Below are positions 44,001 through 51,882 of a stretch of 64,000 nucleotides of DNA, one piece after another. Position 1 is the first letter of the stretch. Each line of letters opens with the position of its first letter. Both the position numbers and the translations under genes were made by a program. The stretch lies in contig NZ_JAUSQZ010000001.1 of assembly GCF_030811555.1 (NCBI RefSeq), positions 7,003,241 to 7,067,240 of the forward strand, written 5' to 3'. Source of the DNA: Kineosporia succinea (lineage in GTDB: Bacteria; Actinomycetota; Actinomycetes; Actinomycetales; Kineosporiaceae). The notes under the pieces are model-generated. The model had not been told where the DNA came from. It was given only the letters and a program-made list of their open reading frames with translations, and did no database searches.

Positions 44001-45366
44001 ACCGGTTCTGGGGCAGACCTTCCCGGCCGGCACGAAGGACATCACGGCTTCCCTGGCCGCGTGCACGGTCAGTGGTGTGGTGGTCAGCTGCCCGCTGAAC
44101 GCCCTGGGCCCGGACGAGTCCACCACCGTCACGTTCACCGCGAAACTACCCGCCGACACGGATGATCCGGCGACGGCGGGGGCGAAGGTCTCGGGGTTCA
44201 ACCCGGATCCGGCACTGAAGAACAACCGGGCCGGCGCCTCGGTCGCGATGAACACGCCGCCGGTGGCCGACGACGAGAAGGTCACGCTGAGGGCCAGGAC
44301 CCTGACGGTGAGCGTCGACGTGCTGGCCGGCGACAAGGACGCCGACCGGGACCCGCTGACCCTGACCTCGGTGGGCAAGGCCAAGCACGGCACGGTGACG
44401 CGCAAGGGCGGCAAGGCCGTGTACGAGCTCACCGACCCGGCTTTCGAGGGCAGGGACCCGTTCACCTACGAGGTCTGCGACAACCGTTCGGGCTGCGGCA
44501 CCGGCCTGGTCACCGTGACCGTGGAGGCGCACCAGCACGCGCCGGTCGCGGTGCTGGACAACGCCACCGTCGTGTCGGGGCGCCCGGTCACGCTCGACGT
44601 CGTCGCCAACGACCACGACGAGGACGGCGGCGCGCTGAAGCTCACCCGGATCACCCGCAGGCCCCGCGACGGCACGGCCGAGATCATCGGCGGCAAGCTG
44701 GTCTACACGCCGGACGCGGGCTTCGTCGGTACCGACACCGTGCGCTACGAGGTGTGCGACCCGACCGGCACGTGCGGTCAGGGAACGGCCCGGTTCAGCG
44801 TGGTCGCCGCGGCCCCGGTGGTGCAGCCGGACAGCGGCACCGTGCGCCCGGGCGGCACCACCGTGATCAACGTGCTCGGCAACGACGCCGACCCGGCCGG
44901 CCACCCGCTGGGCAGCGTCACGATCGTCGGGCCGCCCTCGGTGGGAACGGCGAGCGTGGTCGGCAACCAGATCCATTACCGGGCACCGCTGTCCGCGGAT
45001 CCGGGCACTCGCGTCACCATCCGCTACCGGGTCTGCAACGCGGCCGGGTCGTGCTCGGTCAGCCGGGTCGAGCTGGTGGTCGCGGGGGAACCGGTGGCGC
45101 ACGGCGGGCTGGCGTTCACCGGCTCCTCGGTGCTGATCCCGCTCGGGCTGACGGGGGCGGTGCTGCTGTTCGCCGGGGTGGTGATCCTGCGGCAGCCGGG
45201 CGGGACGGCCCGGGCCGCACGGCCTTCCGGTTCGCCGGGCGCGTCAGGTGCTTCGGGTTCGCCGGGCGCTTCGGGTTCGCCGGGCGCTTCGGGTTCGCCG
45301 GGCGCTTCGGGGTCGTCAGGTGCCTCGGGGGCTTCGGGGGCTTCGGGGCGGCGGTCGCGCCGATGA
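41011..45366 (+). CDS. Large LAFTG-anchored surface protein with DUF11 and Ig/cadherin-like repeats
   Basis: A 1451-residue exported protein. A signal peptide covers about residues 1-32. Residues 35-370 form an N-terminal domain of the type found in large actinobacterial surface proteins (LYWSAYTAG, then DLIVFDGFGTI). From 373 comes a first DUF11 domain (DRITYTLDVTNNGDATAVNT). A module of about 217 residues then repeats three times, beginning near 523, 741 and 957: a DUF11 unit (xADLxVTQxxxP) followed by a cadherin/Big_9-like unit (DxDxDPLT then FTYxVCDNRxGC). Two more such units follow. The sorting signal is LAFTG at 1367-1371, then a membrane helix (about 1375-1400) and an unusual 45-residue Gly/Ser/Ala/Pro tail. 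The sortase is encoded next. The Asp-rich loops should bind calcium. Likely an adhesin or wall layer component. Confidence 0.9.
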   Translation: MGRVSRWGAAGLVAALVGLVALVSIAGPATAVMNRDFAIRYQSEDRGDILLRGNSLLTCPDNAAGCTAAIARTATGDALNNNAYVMKFADVDNDSSTRSSSTAKLSLPSDATVKFAGLYWSAYTAGTNRTPPPNGTSKDRLLLKAPGDSAYRTVLAGPATPANPVTGSSDGTPYVSFADVTDVVRNAGAGDYTGADIHAATGTGAYAAWALVVVIRSPGLPRRDLIVFDGFGTIQNTPASDNSLEIPLSGLSTPPDGTIDVRLGAVTFEGDAGLTGDGIQIIPPTGSPTQLQDDLNPANNVFNSTTADAGVAVTGRVPDGNTFGFDADVFQSSALLGKSATTAKLSLNTGGETYFPAVVTFVSNSYAPRLDVVRSASVADTVADNRTRPGDRITYTLDVTNNGDATAVNTRISEAVPAGTSYVPGSLVVGGTPVTDASDPDAGERAGTTLTARLGANPGAAGGSGGSLAPGATTRIRYTVQITGTYTGGGSITGSSDVTYGDAAARTFTASSDVLSTPVDKARADLTVTQATTPSAVQATGSRVVTWTATVRNNGPDTETGPVLVETLPAGAANVSVVGASCTASGFTYTCALTDPLASGASKPVAFTATLPAGASDPTTASASVSGDGTDPTGANNTDTTGVGVNTAPAAVDDFAPLTSPAASTDIAVLANDSDPDSGDTLTLSSASTPAHGTTSVVAGTVRYTLTDPTFEGTDTFTYTVCDNRGGCSTASVKVAVNDHRRADLSLTHGASPDVVQRTGNRAVTWTVKATDEGPQNETAAVLTQTLPDGVTGVTVTGATCTTSGPVWTCPLGALASGASDTVTFAATLPANAADPSTASAKLSGAVPDPDLSNNTAAAPVGVNVPPEASPDTAKLASDVLSVDIDVTANDHDPDGDPLTVTVVTPPAHGDATVVDGEIRYTLTDHDFIGVDTITYRVCDGRGGCVESKVTVDVADHDVSDLSVTQSATPELLQRDGKRVATWTVTVKNAGPDAEPKPVLGQTFPAGTKDITASLAACTVSGVVVSCPLNALGPDESTTVTFTAKLPADTDDPATAGAKVSGFNPDPALKNNRAGASVAMNTPPVADDEKVTLRARTLTVSVDVLAGDKDADRDPLTLTSVGKAKHGTVTRKGGKAVYELTDPAFEGRDPFTYEVCDNRSGCGTGLVTVTVEAHQHAPVAVLDNATVVSGRPVTLDVVANDHDEDGGALKLTRITRRPRDGTAEIIGGKLVYTPDAGFVGTDTVRYEVCDPTGTCGQGTARFSVVAAAPVVQPDSGTVRPGGTTVINVLGNDADPAGHPLGSVTIVGPPSVGTASVVGNQIHYRAPLSADPGTRVTIRYRVCNAAGSCSVSRVELVVAGEPVAHGGLAFTGSSVLIPLGLTGAVLLFAGVVILRQPGGTARAARPSGSPGASGASGSPGASGSPGASGSPGASGSSGASGASGASGRRSRR
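45250..45303 (+). repeat. Perfect 18-bp tandem repeat encoding a collagen-like tail
   Basis: The unit GCTTCGGGTTCGCCGGGC occurs three times in a row, inside a wider GxxGxx-coding stretch (about 45,224-45,351). It encodes Ala-Ser-Gly-Ser-Pro-Gly repeats after the membrane helix of the surface protein. Copy-number change would keep the frame. Confidence 0.75.
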
Positions 45367-45370
45367 GCCG

Positions 45371-46021
45371 ATGAGCCGTCACCGGGCCCCGCTGTCCCGG
45401 CGGACCCGGGCCGGGATGCTCCTGGCCGTCACCGGCCTGCTGACGCTCGTTCTGGCCGGCGGGTTCCTGCTCTGGACCCGCCAGGCCGGCACCCGGCAGG
45501 CTCAGCACACCGTGCGGGTGCTCGAGAAGCAGTGGCAGCAGGCACCTCCGCCCACCACGAAAGACCCGATCCCCGACCGGGCCTTCGCCCTGATGACCGT
45601 GCCCCGGTTCGGCGCGGACTGGGTGATGCCGGTGTTCGAGGGCACCGGCTCGGCGTCGCTGCGCGGCGGCGTCGGCCACTACCGGGGCACGGCCCTGCCC
45701 GGCGCGATCGGCAACTTCGCGGTGGCCGGGCACCGCACCACCTGGGCCCGCCCGTTCCGTGAGGTCGACCGGCTGCGTGAGGGTGACGAGGTGGTCGTGC
45801 GGACGCGCGGGGCCCGGTTCACGTACCGGGTCACCGACCACGAGATCGTCCGTCCGGGGCACAGTGACGTGCTCGACCCGGTGCCCGGGGATCCGGACGC
45901 CCCGCCCGACCGGGCCCGGCTGACCCTGACCACCTGCCATCCGGAGTACTCGGCCTGGCAGCGCTGGATCGTTCACGCGGTCCTGGTCACGACCACCCCG
46001 ACGACCACCCCGACAGCCTGA
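45371..46021 (+). CDS. Sortase, class E-like
   Basis: A 216-residue transpeptidase with an N-terminal membrane anchor (about 14-35, MLLAVTGLLTLVLAGGFLLW). The catalytic residues are His121 (AVAGHRTTW), Cys189 (TLTTCHPEYSAWQRW) and Arg198. The T-T-C-H-P context and the preference of class E enzymes for LAxTG signals match the LAFTG sequence of the preceding gene. It should cleave that signal between Thr and Gly and attach the protein to the wall. The start is the ATG at 45371, five bases after the surface-protein stop, so a dedicated substrate-enzyme pair is likely. Confidence 0.92.
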   Translation: MSRHRAPLSRRTRAGMLLAVTGLLTLVLAGGFLLWTRQAGTRQAQHTVRVLEKQWQQAPPPTTKDPIPDRAFALMTVPRFGADWVMPVFEGTGSASLRGGVGHYRGTALPGAIGNFAVAGHRTTWARPFREVDRLREGDEVVVRTRGARFTYRVTDHEIVRPGHSDVLDPVPGDPDAPPDRARLTLTTCHPEYSAWQRWIVHAVLVTTTPTTTPTA

Positions 46022-46046
46022 GACCGGCGTCGGGGAGGATGCTGAC

Positions 46047-47480
46047 ATGCCCGCCGCACCCGACCGCCCCCTGCTCAGGCTGAGCCGGTTCGACGGCACC
46101 ACGTTCCACCCGGTCGAGGAGAACAGCGTCACGGCCCCGTTCGTCCACGTCTTCGTGCACGGCTGGCAGCCCGGCTACTGGCTGCAGGAACGGCTGCACG
46201 CGCTGGGCGACCAGGTCGACGCGCTGCCGGCCTGGGACCCGCGCCTGCTCGATGCGTCCGGCCGCACCCTGAGCTCCTACTACGTGCACCTGCTGGAGGC
46301 CCTGGCCGACCTCGGCGACGACCACTGCGTCCTGCACTACTCCTGGCTCGACGAGTCGGCCACCGAGTCGAACCTGCTGCTGGCCTTCCGTTCCCGCCAG
46401 GCCACCCAGGCCAACGGCCGCCGCCTGGCGGTTGCGCTCCAGATGGCGCTGAAGACGGCCTCGGGCGCCCAGTTGCACCTGATCGGGCACAGCCACGGCA
46501 GCGCCGTCGCCGTGCACGCGGCCGCCGCGCTCAGCCGCCCACCGGCCCAGGTCACCCTGCTCGACCCGCCGGAGAACCGGCTGGCCCGCCTCAGCGGGGC
46601 CGCGACCCTCATCGACGTCGTGCTGCCGCGCATCAGTCCGGGCCGCTCCCCCGGGCGTCCGTTCGTGGACTCCTACTCCTCCGTGTTCGGGCGGCCCTAC
46701 CACCGCAAGCCCGGGCTGGCGTCCGTCGTCGACGTGGTGCTCGCCGCCGGGCCGGCCGCGCCGCAGGGGCTCGTGGAGACCGTCAACCGGGTGCACCTGT
46801 ACGGGGTGGACTGGTACGCCCGGTCGGTGCGCGAACCGGAACACGGTGTGGGGTACGGATGGTCGCCGTTGCGCGGGGCGACGGTGCGGAACCTGATGCC
46901 GGCCTACCAGTCACTGCTGCCCTACCGCCCGATGTCGCTGACGCACTGGCCCGATCCCCCGCGCGTGGACCTGCGCCGGGGCGTGCGCTCGACCCGCCCG
47001 GTGGCGCTCGAGCTGGAGCTGAGCGCCACCTTCCCGGTGGCCGCCGGGGTGGTGAACCTGCAGGGTACGGACGGGCTGCTCGAGTTCGATCTCGAGGTCA
47101 CCGGGGGCGACGGGAGCGAGCAGGTCCAGATCGACCTGGACACCGTGACGGTCTTCGTGGCGCGCACCGGGTTCCCGGTGCCCGAGCGCGGCCGGTACGT
47201 GGTGCTCGCCGACGGCAGCGCCGGGGAGCACCTGCTGACGGCCCGGCTGTCCGGCGCGTCGGGGTCGCCGGGGTCGCCGGGCTCACCCGACGAGCAGCCG
47301 CGGGTACGCGTGACCGGCATCCGGATCGTCTCCTGGGCCGACGCCCGGCCCGGGTTCACGCTGAAACGCGCGGCCAGCACGACTTTCGGGGCCGGGATGG
47401 TCACCGGCGGCGCGGGGGCCGTGGCCCTGCTGGCCGTCGGCGCCGGACTGCGACGCGGGTTGCGGGCCCTGCTGCGCTGA
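46047..47480 (+). CDS. Alpha/beta-hydrolase (lipase-like) with C-terminal membrane helix
   Basis: A 477-residue protein. FVHVFVHGWQPGYW (about 31-44) gives the oxyanion-hole HG motif, and LIGHSHGSAVAVHA (about 147-160) holds the nucleophile elbow G-H-S-H-G with Ser151. The last two thirds include a beta-sandwich-like region (about 325-440) and a final hydrophobic segment (GMVTGGAGAVALLAVGAGL) followed by a basic end, so the protein may be tail-anchored. There is no N-terminal signal peptide. It lies 25 bases after the sortase gene. The catalytic type is firm; substrate and membrane side are not. A short Gly-Ser-Pro repeat near residue 405 resembles that of the surface protein. Confidence 0.78.
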   Translation: MPAAPDRPLLRLSRFDGTTFHPVEENSVTAPFVHVFVHGWQPGYWLQERLHALGDQVDALPAWDPRLLDASGRTLSSYYVHLLEALADLGDDHCVLHYSWLDESATESNLLLAFRSRQATQANGRRLAVALQMALKTASGAQLHLIGHSHGSAVAVHAAAALSRPPAQVTLLDPPENRLARLSGAATLIDVVLPRISPGRSPGRPFVDSYSSVFGRPYHRKPGLASVVDVVLAAGPAAPQGLVETVNRVHLYGVDWYARSVREPEHGVGYGWSPLRGATVRNLMPAYQSLLPYRPMSLTHWPDPPRVDLRRGVRSTRPVALELELSATFPVAAGVVNLQGTDGLLEFDLEVTGGDGSEQVQIDLDTVTVFVARTGFPVPERGRYVVLADGSAGEHLLTARLSGASGSPGSPGSPDEQPRVRVTGIRIVSWADARPGFTLKRAASTTFGAGMVTGGAGAVALLAVGAGLRRGLRALLR

Positions 47481-47650
47481 GCGCAGGGCCATGGCGTGCG
47501 GAGCGGGTGACCGGCCGCGCGGGGCGCACGTAACCCAAGTGATACCTGTTCAGGTTGTTATTCCTGTGCGAAAGCTGTGGTTCGCCCCGTAAAGTCCGAA
47601 GCGCACCGGCATCGGGGGCGCCGGCTTCGAACCACGACAAGGGATGAACA

Positions 47651-48868
47651 GTGACCACGCGTTCCACAGTCATGACTTTCGCCGGCCTCGGCCTGGTGGC
47701 CACGCTCGGCCTGACCGGCTGCAGCTCCGACGGCGACGGGGACCAGGGGGCCAAGAGCCCGGTCGGCGCGAAGACCGACACCCCGAAAGAGCGCGTGGTG
47801 AACGCGATCACCCAGCTCGGCGAGTCGACCAGCGCGAGCTTCGCCCTGAAGCTGGACAGCACCGAGGCCGACCTGAAGAAGATCCAGGCCGCGCAGCCGG
47901 AGACCGGCACCGACGACGACGGGATCACCGCCGACGACGTCGAGAGCATGCGTCAGATCCTGGGCGGCGAGGTGCTGTTCTCGACCACCGCGCCGGCCGG
48001 CAAGACGCTCGGTGACCTGACCGAGCCCGGAGCGCTCGAGCTCGACCCGATGACCCTCCTGAAGGACCCGGCCAAGATGAAGGCCGCCCTGGCGGCGCAG
48101 GCCTCGACCTCCGCGTCGGTGAAGTACGAGGGTTCCTCGCTGTTCGACTACGTGAACGTCAGCAACATGCTGTACGTGCGCGCCGACGCCGAGAAGATCG
48201 CCACGATGTCCGGCCTGGGCGACGTGAACGACGCCAAGGCGCTGCTCGGCCAGCTCCCCCCGGTCATGGCCACCCCGGCCGGCGCCGTGCTCGACGGCAA
48301 GTGGGTCTCGCTCGACCTGGCCGAGACCTTCGAGGCCCTGAACAAGACCGGCGCCCTCGACGAGCTCGAGCTGCCCGAGACCACGGCCACCCCCTCGATC
48401 GACCCGTCCCAGGTGCAGAACTTCGTGGCCTCGATCGGCGCGGCCCTGGAGAACGACTCCACGATCGACGAGATCGACGGCGGTGACCGGGGCGACGGCT
48501 ACCGGGTCGACGTGCCGGTGCAGAAGATCGCCAAGGCCGTGCAGGACGACCTGGTCTCGATCTTCGGCGAGTTCGGCGGGAAGGACTTCGAGAAGGACAT
48601 CGCGAAGAGCATCAACGAGATCGCCCCGAGCGAGCACTTCACCGTCGACGTCTTCGTCAAGGACGACAAGCTCAGCGGCGTCAGCCTCGACCTCACCCAG
48701 ATCCTCCAGAAGCCGGTCAGCGGGGTCACGTTCGCGCTCGCGGCCGACATCGACGCCGAGGCCGACGCGGTGAAGGGCCCGAGCGGCGCCACCGCGGTCG
48801 ACATCACCGCGATCATGAACGCGATCCCGGCGGACACGTTCTCCGGGATGGGCTCCGCGATCGGCTGA
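47651..48868 (+). CDS. Exported lipoprotein of unknown function (LppX/LprAFG-like fold possible)
   Basis: A 405-residue lipoprotein. The signal peptide ends at lipobox LTGC with Cys24, followed by an Asp/Gly linker. The mature part has two similar halves: one from about 45 (RVVNAITQLGESTSASFALKL) and one from about 255. In between come repeated strand patterns such as SVKYEGSSLFDYVNVSNMLYVRADAEKI. The layout of long beta-strands with a helix resembles the mycobacterial LppX/LprG lipid-carrier fold and Streptomyces DUF-type lipoproteins; that is a resemblance only. GTG start with AAGGGA upstream. A strong terminator follows. Confidence 0.75.
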   Translation: MTTRSTVMTFAGLGLVATLGLTGCSSDGDGDQGAKSPVGAKTDTPKERVVNAITQLGESTSASFALKLDSTEADLKKIQAAQPETGTDDDGITADDVESMRQILGGEVLFSTTAPAGKTLGDLTEPGALELDPMTLLKDPAKMKAALAAQASTSASVKYEGSSLFDYVNVSNMLYVRADAEKIATMSGLGDVNDAKALLGQLPPVMATPAGAVLDGKWVSLDLAETFEALNKTGALDELELPETTATPSIDPSQVQNFVASIGAALENDSTIDEIDGGDRGDGYRVDVPVQKIAKAVQDDLVSIFGEFGGKDFEKDIAKSINEIAPSEHFTVDVFVKDDKLSGVSLDLTQILQKPVSGVTFALAADIDAEADAVKGPSGATAVDITAIMNAIPADTFSGMGSAIG

Positions 48869-48889
48869 CCGGCTGATCGCCCTCAGCGG

Positions 48890-48923
48890 TGCGGGCAACG
48901 GCAACCGAGTGCCGTTGCCCGCA
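48890..48923 (+). terminator. Rho-independent terminator after the lipoprotein gene
   Basis: TGCGGGCAACGGCA (48890-48903) pairs perfectly with TGCCGTTGCCCGCA (48910-48923) over 14 bp with a 6-base loop, followed by TCTTTGTTC. It is the clearest canonical terminator in the window. Confidence 0.88.
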
Positions 48924-48967
48924 TCTTTGTTCCCGCCCCGGTGTGGGGCCCCCGGGGTTGCCGGCCC

Positions 48968-50665
48968 TCACCGGCCGGCAGCGGCCGCCCCGGCGCTGCG
49001 CCGCAGCAGCGCGAACGTCCAGTTGTCGCCCGAGGTCTCGACCTTCACCACGTGAAAGCCCATGTGCTTGAGCAGATCGGGCTGGCACAGCTCGATCTGG
49101 GCGGCGGGCACCGGGAAGTGCTCCATCGCGCACTGCTCGTCGTTGCGCACCCGCTGCAGCAGGATCGCCTCGCGCCGGCCCTTCATCTGCGCGCGCACGT
49201 CGACCGGCGAGACGTTGTCGGGCCAGATCGCGGTGCCCTCGCGCTGGATGTGCTGCATGGCCAGCCGCTTCTCCAGCTCGGGCGCGTAGGCCCCGACCAC
49301 GATCGAGCCGTTGCGGGACGAGACCATGATCGTGAGCTTGCGGTACTCCGGGCGCTGTGCGACGGCCAGGGCCGGGCGCACATCCTCGCCGTGACCGCCC
49401 GGGGTACGGATGTCACGCATCGGCGCACTCTGCAGCGTGGCCGTGACCACGAGGAGCAGCACCGCCACGGCGCCCGCCGTGACCGCGCCGAACGTCACGC
49501 CGGCCACCCGGGCCGCCACCGAGCGGGCCAGGTCGGCCAGCAGCAGCACGCCGAAGGCGGCCAGCACCGCGAAGGCCGGCACCACGAACAGCACGTAGCG
49601 CTCGACCAGCAGGTTCGGGAACACGATGATGACCGGCACCATCGCCACCAGCGGGACGAGCGCCCAGCAGGCGGCGAGCCGGGCCATGAACGCCTGCGGG
49701 CCCGGGCGCACCTGCACCAGACCGAGCAGGGCCAGGGCCAGCACCGGGCCGATCACCAGCGGCGGGTTCTCGCCCGAGGTGAACAGGCGCACGAAGATCC
49801 GCAGCACGTCGTGCGCGGCCAGGTCGGGGTAGATGAACGTGGGGCCGGTGCCGTTGCGTGAGGTGATCACGGCGTAGGGCGCCGCCAGCGCGACGCCGAG
49901 AGTGCCGCCGACCACGGTGCGCCCGAACGCGGTCCAGCGCCGCCGGCCGGTGAGGCAGACCAGGGCCGCGACCCCGTGGGCCGCCACCAGCCCGGCGCTC
50001 AGCGTGTGCATCGTCATCATCGCGGTCACGGTCAGCGCGTAGAGGATGACCCACCGCGCCCGCCGGTCGCTGCTCAGCACGCTCCACAGCACGGTGGCGA
50101 CCACGGCCAGGAACAGCACCGACGCGTAGGGCCGGGCCTCCTGCCCGTAGCGCGAGAAGCCCGTGCACATCAGCAGGACCAGGCCGGAGACCACGACCAG
50201 GCGCGGCGGGTTGAAGCGCCCCATCCAGGCGGCGAGGATCCAGGCGGCCAGCACGCTGACGGCCACCGACGGCAGCCGGTACAGCACCTCCGGATGGTTC
50301 TGCGCGGCCGGGACCACGGCCCGCACCAGCGCGCCGAAACCCTTCAGCAGCACGTAGTACGGCAGGAGCGGGGTCTCCGCCCCCTCGCCGAGCGTCCACA
50401 GGTCGGCCCAGGGGCGCTGGACCGCGACCACGGTGGCGCCCTCGTCGAGCCACAGCGCGGTGCGGGCCAGGCCCCAGGCCAGCACCACCGTGCTCACGAC
50501 CCCCATGCCCAGGCCGAGATAGCGCGTGCCGAGGACGAGCTCGAGCCAGGCCCCGCCGCCTCCGGGTCGATGCACCTGGGAGTTGTGACGACCTCCGGCG
50601 GAGGAGCTTTCGGAAGGTTCCGTGGCCCGCGGCGGAGAAAAGGGATTATCGGGCGATATGACCAC
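48968..50665 (-). CDS. GT-C superfamily membrane glycosyltransferase (GT39/ArnT-like)
   Basis: A 565-residue protein with about eleven membrane helices. The first extracytoplasmic loop carries the acidic GT-C signature in ALWLDEGATVV (about 72-82), and a second loop has RYGQEARPYA (about 172-181), both typical of polyprenyl-phosphate-sugar-dependent transferases. A soluble C-terminal domain (about 430-565) lies outside. It should transfer a sugar from a lipid carrier to an exported acceptor. The GTG start at 50665 has no strong ribosome site. The surface protein and lipoprotein upstream are possible glycosylation targets, but they lie on the other strand and no link is shown. Confidence 0.85.
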   Translation of the reverse strand: MVISPDNPFSPPRATEPSESSSAGGRHNSQVHRPGGGGAWLELVLGTRYLGLGMGVVSTVVLAWGLARTALWLDEGATVVAVQRPWADLWTLGEGAETPLLPYYVLLKGFGALVRAVVPAAQNHPEVLYRLPSVAVSVLAAWILAAWMGRFNPPRLVVVSGLVLLMCTGFSRYGQEARPYASVLFLAVVATVLWSVLSSDRRARWVILYALTVTAMMTMHTLSAGLVAAHGVAALVCLTGRRRWTAFGRTVVGGTLGVALAAPYAVITSRNGTGPTFIYPDLAAHDVLRIFVRLFTSGENPPLVIGPVLALALLGLVQVRPGPQAFMARLAACWALVPLVAMVPVIIVFPNLLVERYVLFVVPAFAVLAAFGVLLLADLARSVAARVAGVTFGAVTAGAVAVLLLVVTATLQSAPMRDIRTPGGHGEDVRPALAVAQRPEYRKLTIMVSSRNGSIVVGAYAPELEKRLAMQHIQREGTAIWPDNVSPVDVRAQMKGRREAILLQRVRNDEQCAMEHFPVPAAQIELCQPDLLKHMGFHVVKVETSGDNWTFALLRRSAGAAAAGR

Positions 50666-50990
50666 GGCGCAACTTAAGTCGTTTAGATCAACTTAAGCAA
50701 CATCACCCTCGGTGTACCTGTTTGCCCCCTCCCCCAAGCGCCCCCCAAGCCGAAAACAGCCCGGCACCAGCGCCTACGCGTCCTCAAGCCCCGGCGGGCC
50801 CCCACAGCAAACTCACACATTGTTAACATCAGCCTCAAGAACCTCTTGAGACAGAGGCCCCGATGCACCACCGGTGTCTATGACATGCCGCACGTCGGTC
50901 CTCCTCCGCCCTCGCGCTGCACCGTCCGGTCGCCCACCGGTCGCCCCGGGTTCACCTGCCGCGCAGGCGAACCCGGGCCGGGGCGGACCG
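50666..50990. other. Intergenic region with short inverted repeat
   Basis: No gene was found in these 325 bases. CTCAAGA (50834-50840) and TCTTGAG (50844-50850) form a perfect 7-bp inverted repeat with a 3-base loop, and TGTTAACA (50821-50828) is a small palindrome next to it. The sequence is relatively AT-rich here, so a promoter for the glycosyltransferase gene or an operator is plausible. Confidence 0.4.
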
Positions 50991-51668
50991 TCACCAGGGC
51001 AGGGTGCCGTTCTCGTCGGTGAAGGTCCCGGTCGGCCCGTCCACGCCCAGCGTGGCCAGCCCCACGACCACCGCGGCACTCTCGCGGGCCGGGCGCCCGC
51101 CCTCGAAGCCCGCCGTCATGTCGGTGGCCGTGAACCCGGGCTCCACCGCGTTGAACTTGATGCCCTTCTCGAACTTGGCGTACTGCACCGTGAGCATCGT
51201 GGCCGCCGCCTTCGACGCGCCGTACACCGGAATGCGCAGCGGGAACCCGGGATCGGTGGTCACTCCGAACGACCCGGCAGCGCTGGAGACGGTGACCACG
51301 TTCGGGTTCTGCGAGCGCCGCAGCAACGGCAGCGCCGCCTCGGTGACGCGCACGATGCCCACCGCGTTCACGTCGAACGTCCGCAGCGCCGACGGACCGT
51401 CGAAGGGCCCGAACTCCTGCACGCCCGCGTTGTGCACCAGCACGTCCAGACGCCCCTGGGCCTGATCGATCGTGGCGAGCGCGGCCGCCACGGACGCGTC
51501 GTCGGTGACGTCGAGCGGCACGAACCGGGCCCCCAGCTCCTGGGCCGCGGTCTGCCCGCGACCGGCGTCCCGGGCGCCGATCCACACGTCGTGCCCGAGC
51601 GCGACGAGCTGGCGGGCGGTCTCGTGGCCGATGCCCCTGCCGGCCCCGGTGATCAGCGTGATCGTCAT
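50991..51668 (-). CDS. Short-chain dehydrogenase/reductase
   Basis: A 225-residue classical SDR: cofactor motif TGAGRGIG (7-14), NAG (HNAGVQEFG) and the catalytic Tyr-x-x-x-Lys in YGASKAA, with a preceding active-site Ser in VSSAAGSF. It reduces or oxidises a carbonyl/alcohol with NAD(P). AGGAGG lies six bases before the ATG. A tandem 8-bp repeat starts 15 bases upstream of that ATG. It is divergent from an MmyB-like HTH gene; SDR genes are frequent neighbours and targets of such regulators. Confidence 0.93.
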   Translation of the reverse strand: MTITLITGAGRGIGHETARQLVALGHDVWIGARDAGRGQTAAQELGARFVPLDVTDDASVAAALATIDQAQGRLDVLVHNAGVQEFGPFDGPSALRTFDVNAVGIVRVTEAALPLLRRSQNPNVVTVSSAAGSFGVTTDPGFPLRIPVYGASKAAATMLTVQYAKFEKGIKFNAVEPGFTATDMTAGFEGGRPARESAAVVVGLATLGVDGPTGTFTDENGTLPW

Positions 51669-51682
51669 GGGTTTCCTCCTGA

Positions 51683-51759
51683 GTGACTGGGTGACTGGGT
51701 GACTGAGTGACTGAGTGACTGAGTGACTGAGTGACTGGGTGACTCGGTGACTGGGTGAC
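51683..51759. repeat. Octanucleotide tandem repeat GTGACTGR in a divergent promoter
   Basis: Nine consecutive full copies of an 8-bp unit and a partial tenth run from 51683 to 51759; the units are GTGACTGG or GTGACTGA, with one GTGACTCG. The tract begins immediately upstream of the ribosome site of the SDR gene and ends about 125 bases before the HTH start. Eight is not a multiple of three and the array is non-coding, so slippage would change promoter or leader spacing rather than a protein. Confidence 0.9.
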
Positions 51760-51870
51760 GGCCTCGGTGACGGGCCGCCGCCGAGAACCTAGGAAGCCCC
51801 GGCCCGGCCGGCGAGAGCCCTGATCAGCCGGGGGCCTGACAGGACCCCCGCTGTGCGCCGCCGCCCGATC

Positions 51871-51876
51871 TACAGT
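51871..51876 (+). promoter_or_regulatory. Leaderless-type -10 box of the MmyB-like gene
   Basis: TACAGT is followed by six bases and then the GTG at 51883. This spacing is typical of actinobacterial leaderless promoters, and it supports the GTG at 51883 rather than one at 51853. Confidence 0.55.
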
Positions 51877-51882
51877 GAGGAG

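Noticed and set aside
51683-51759. CRISPR-like array
   Set aside because: The units are only 8 bp and contiguous, with no spacers and no cas genes nearby.
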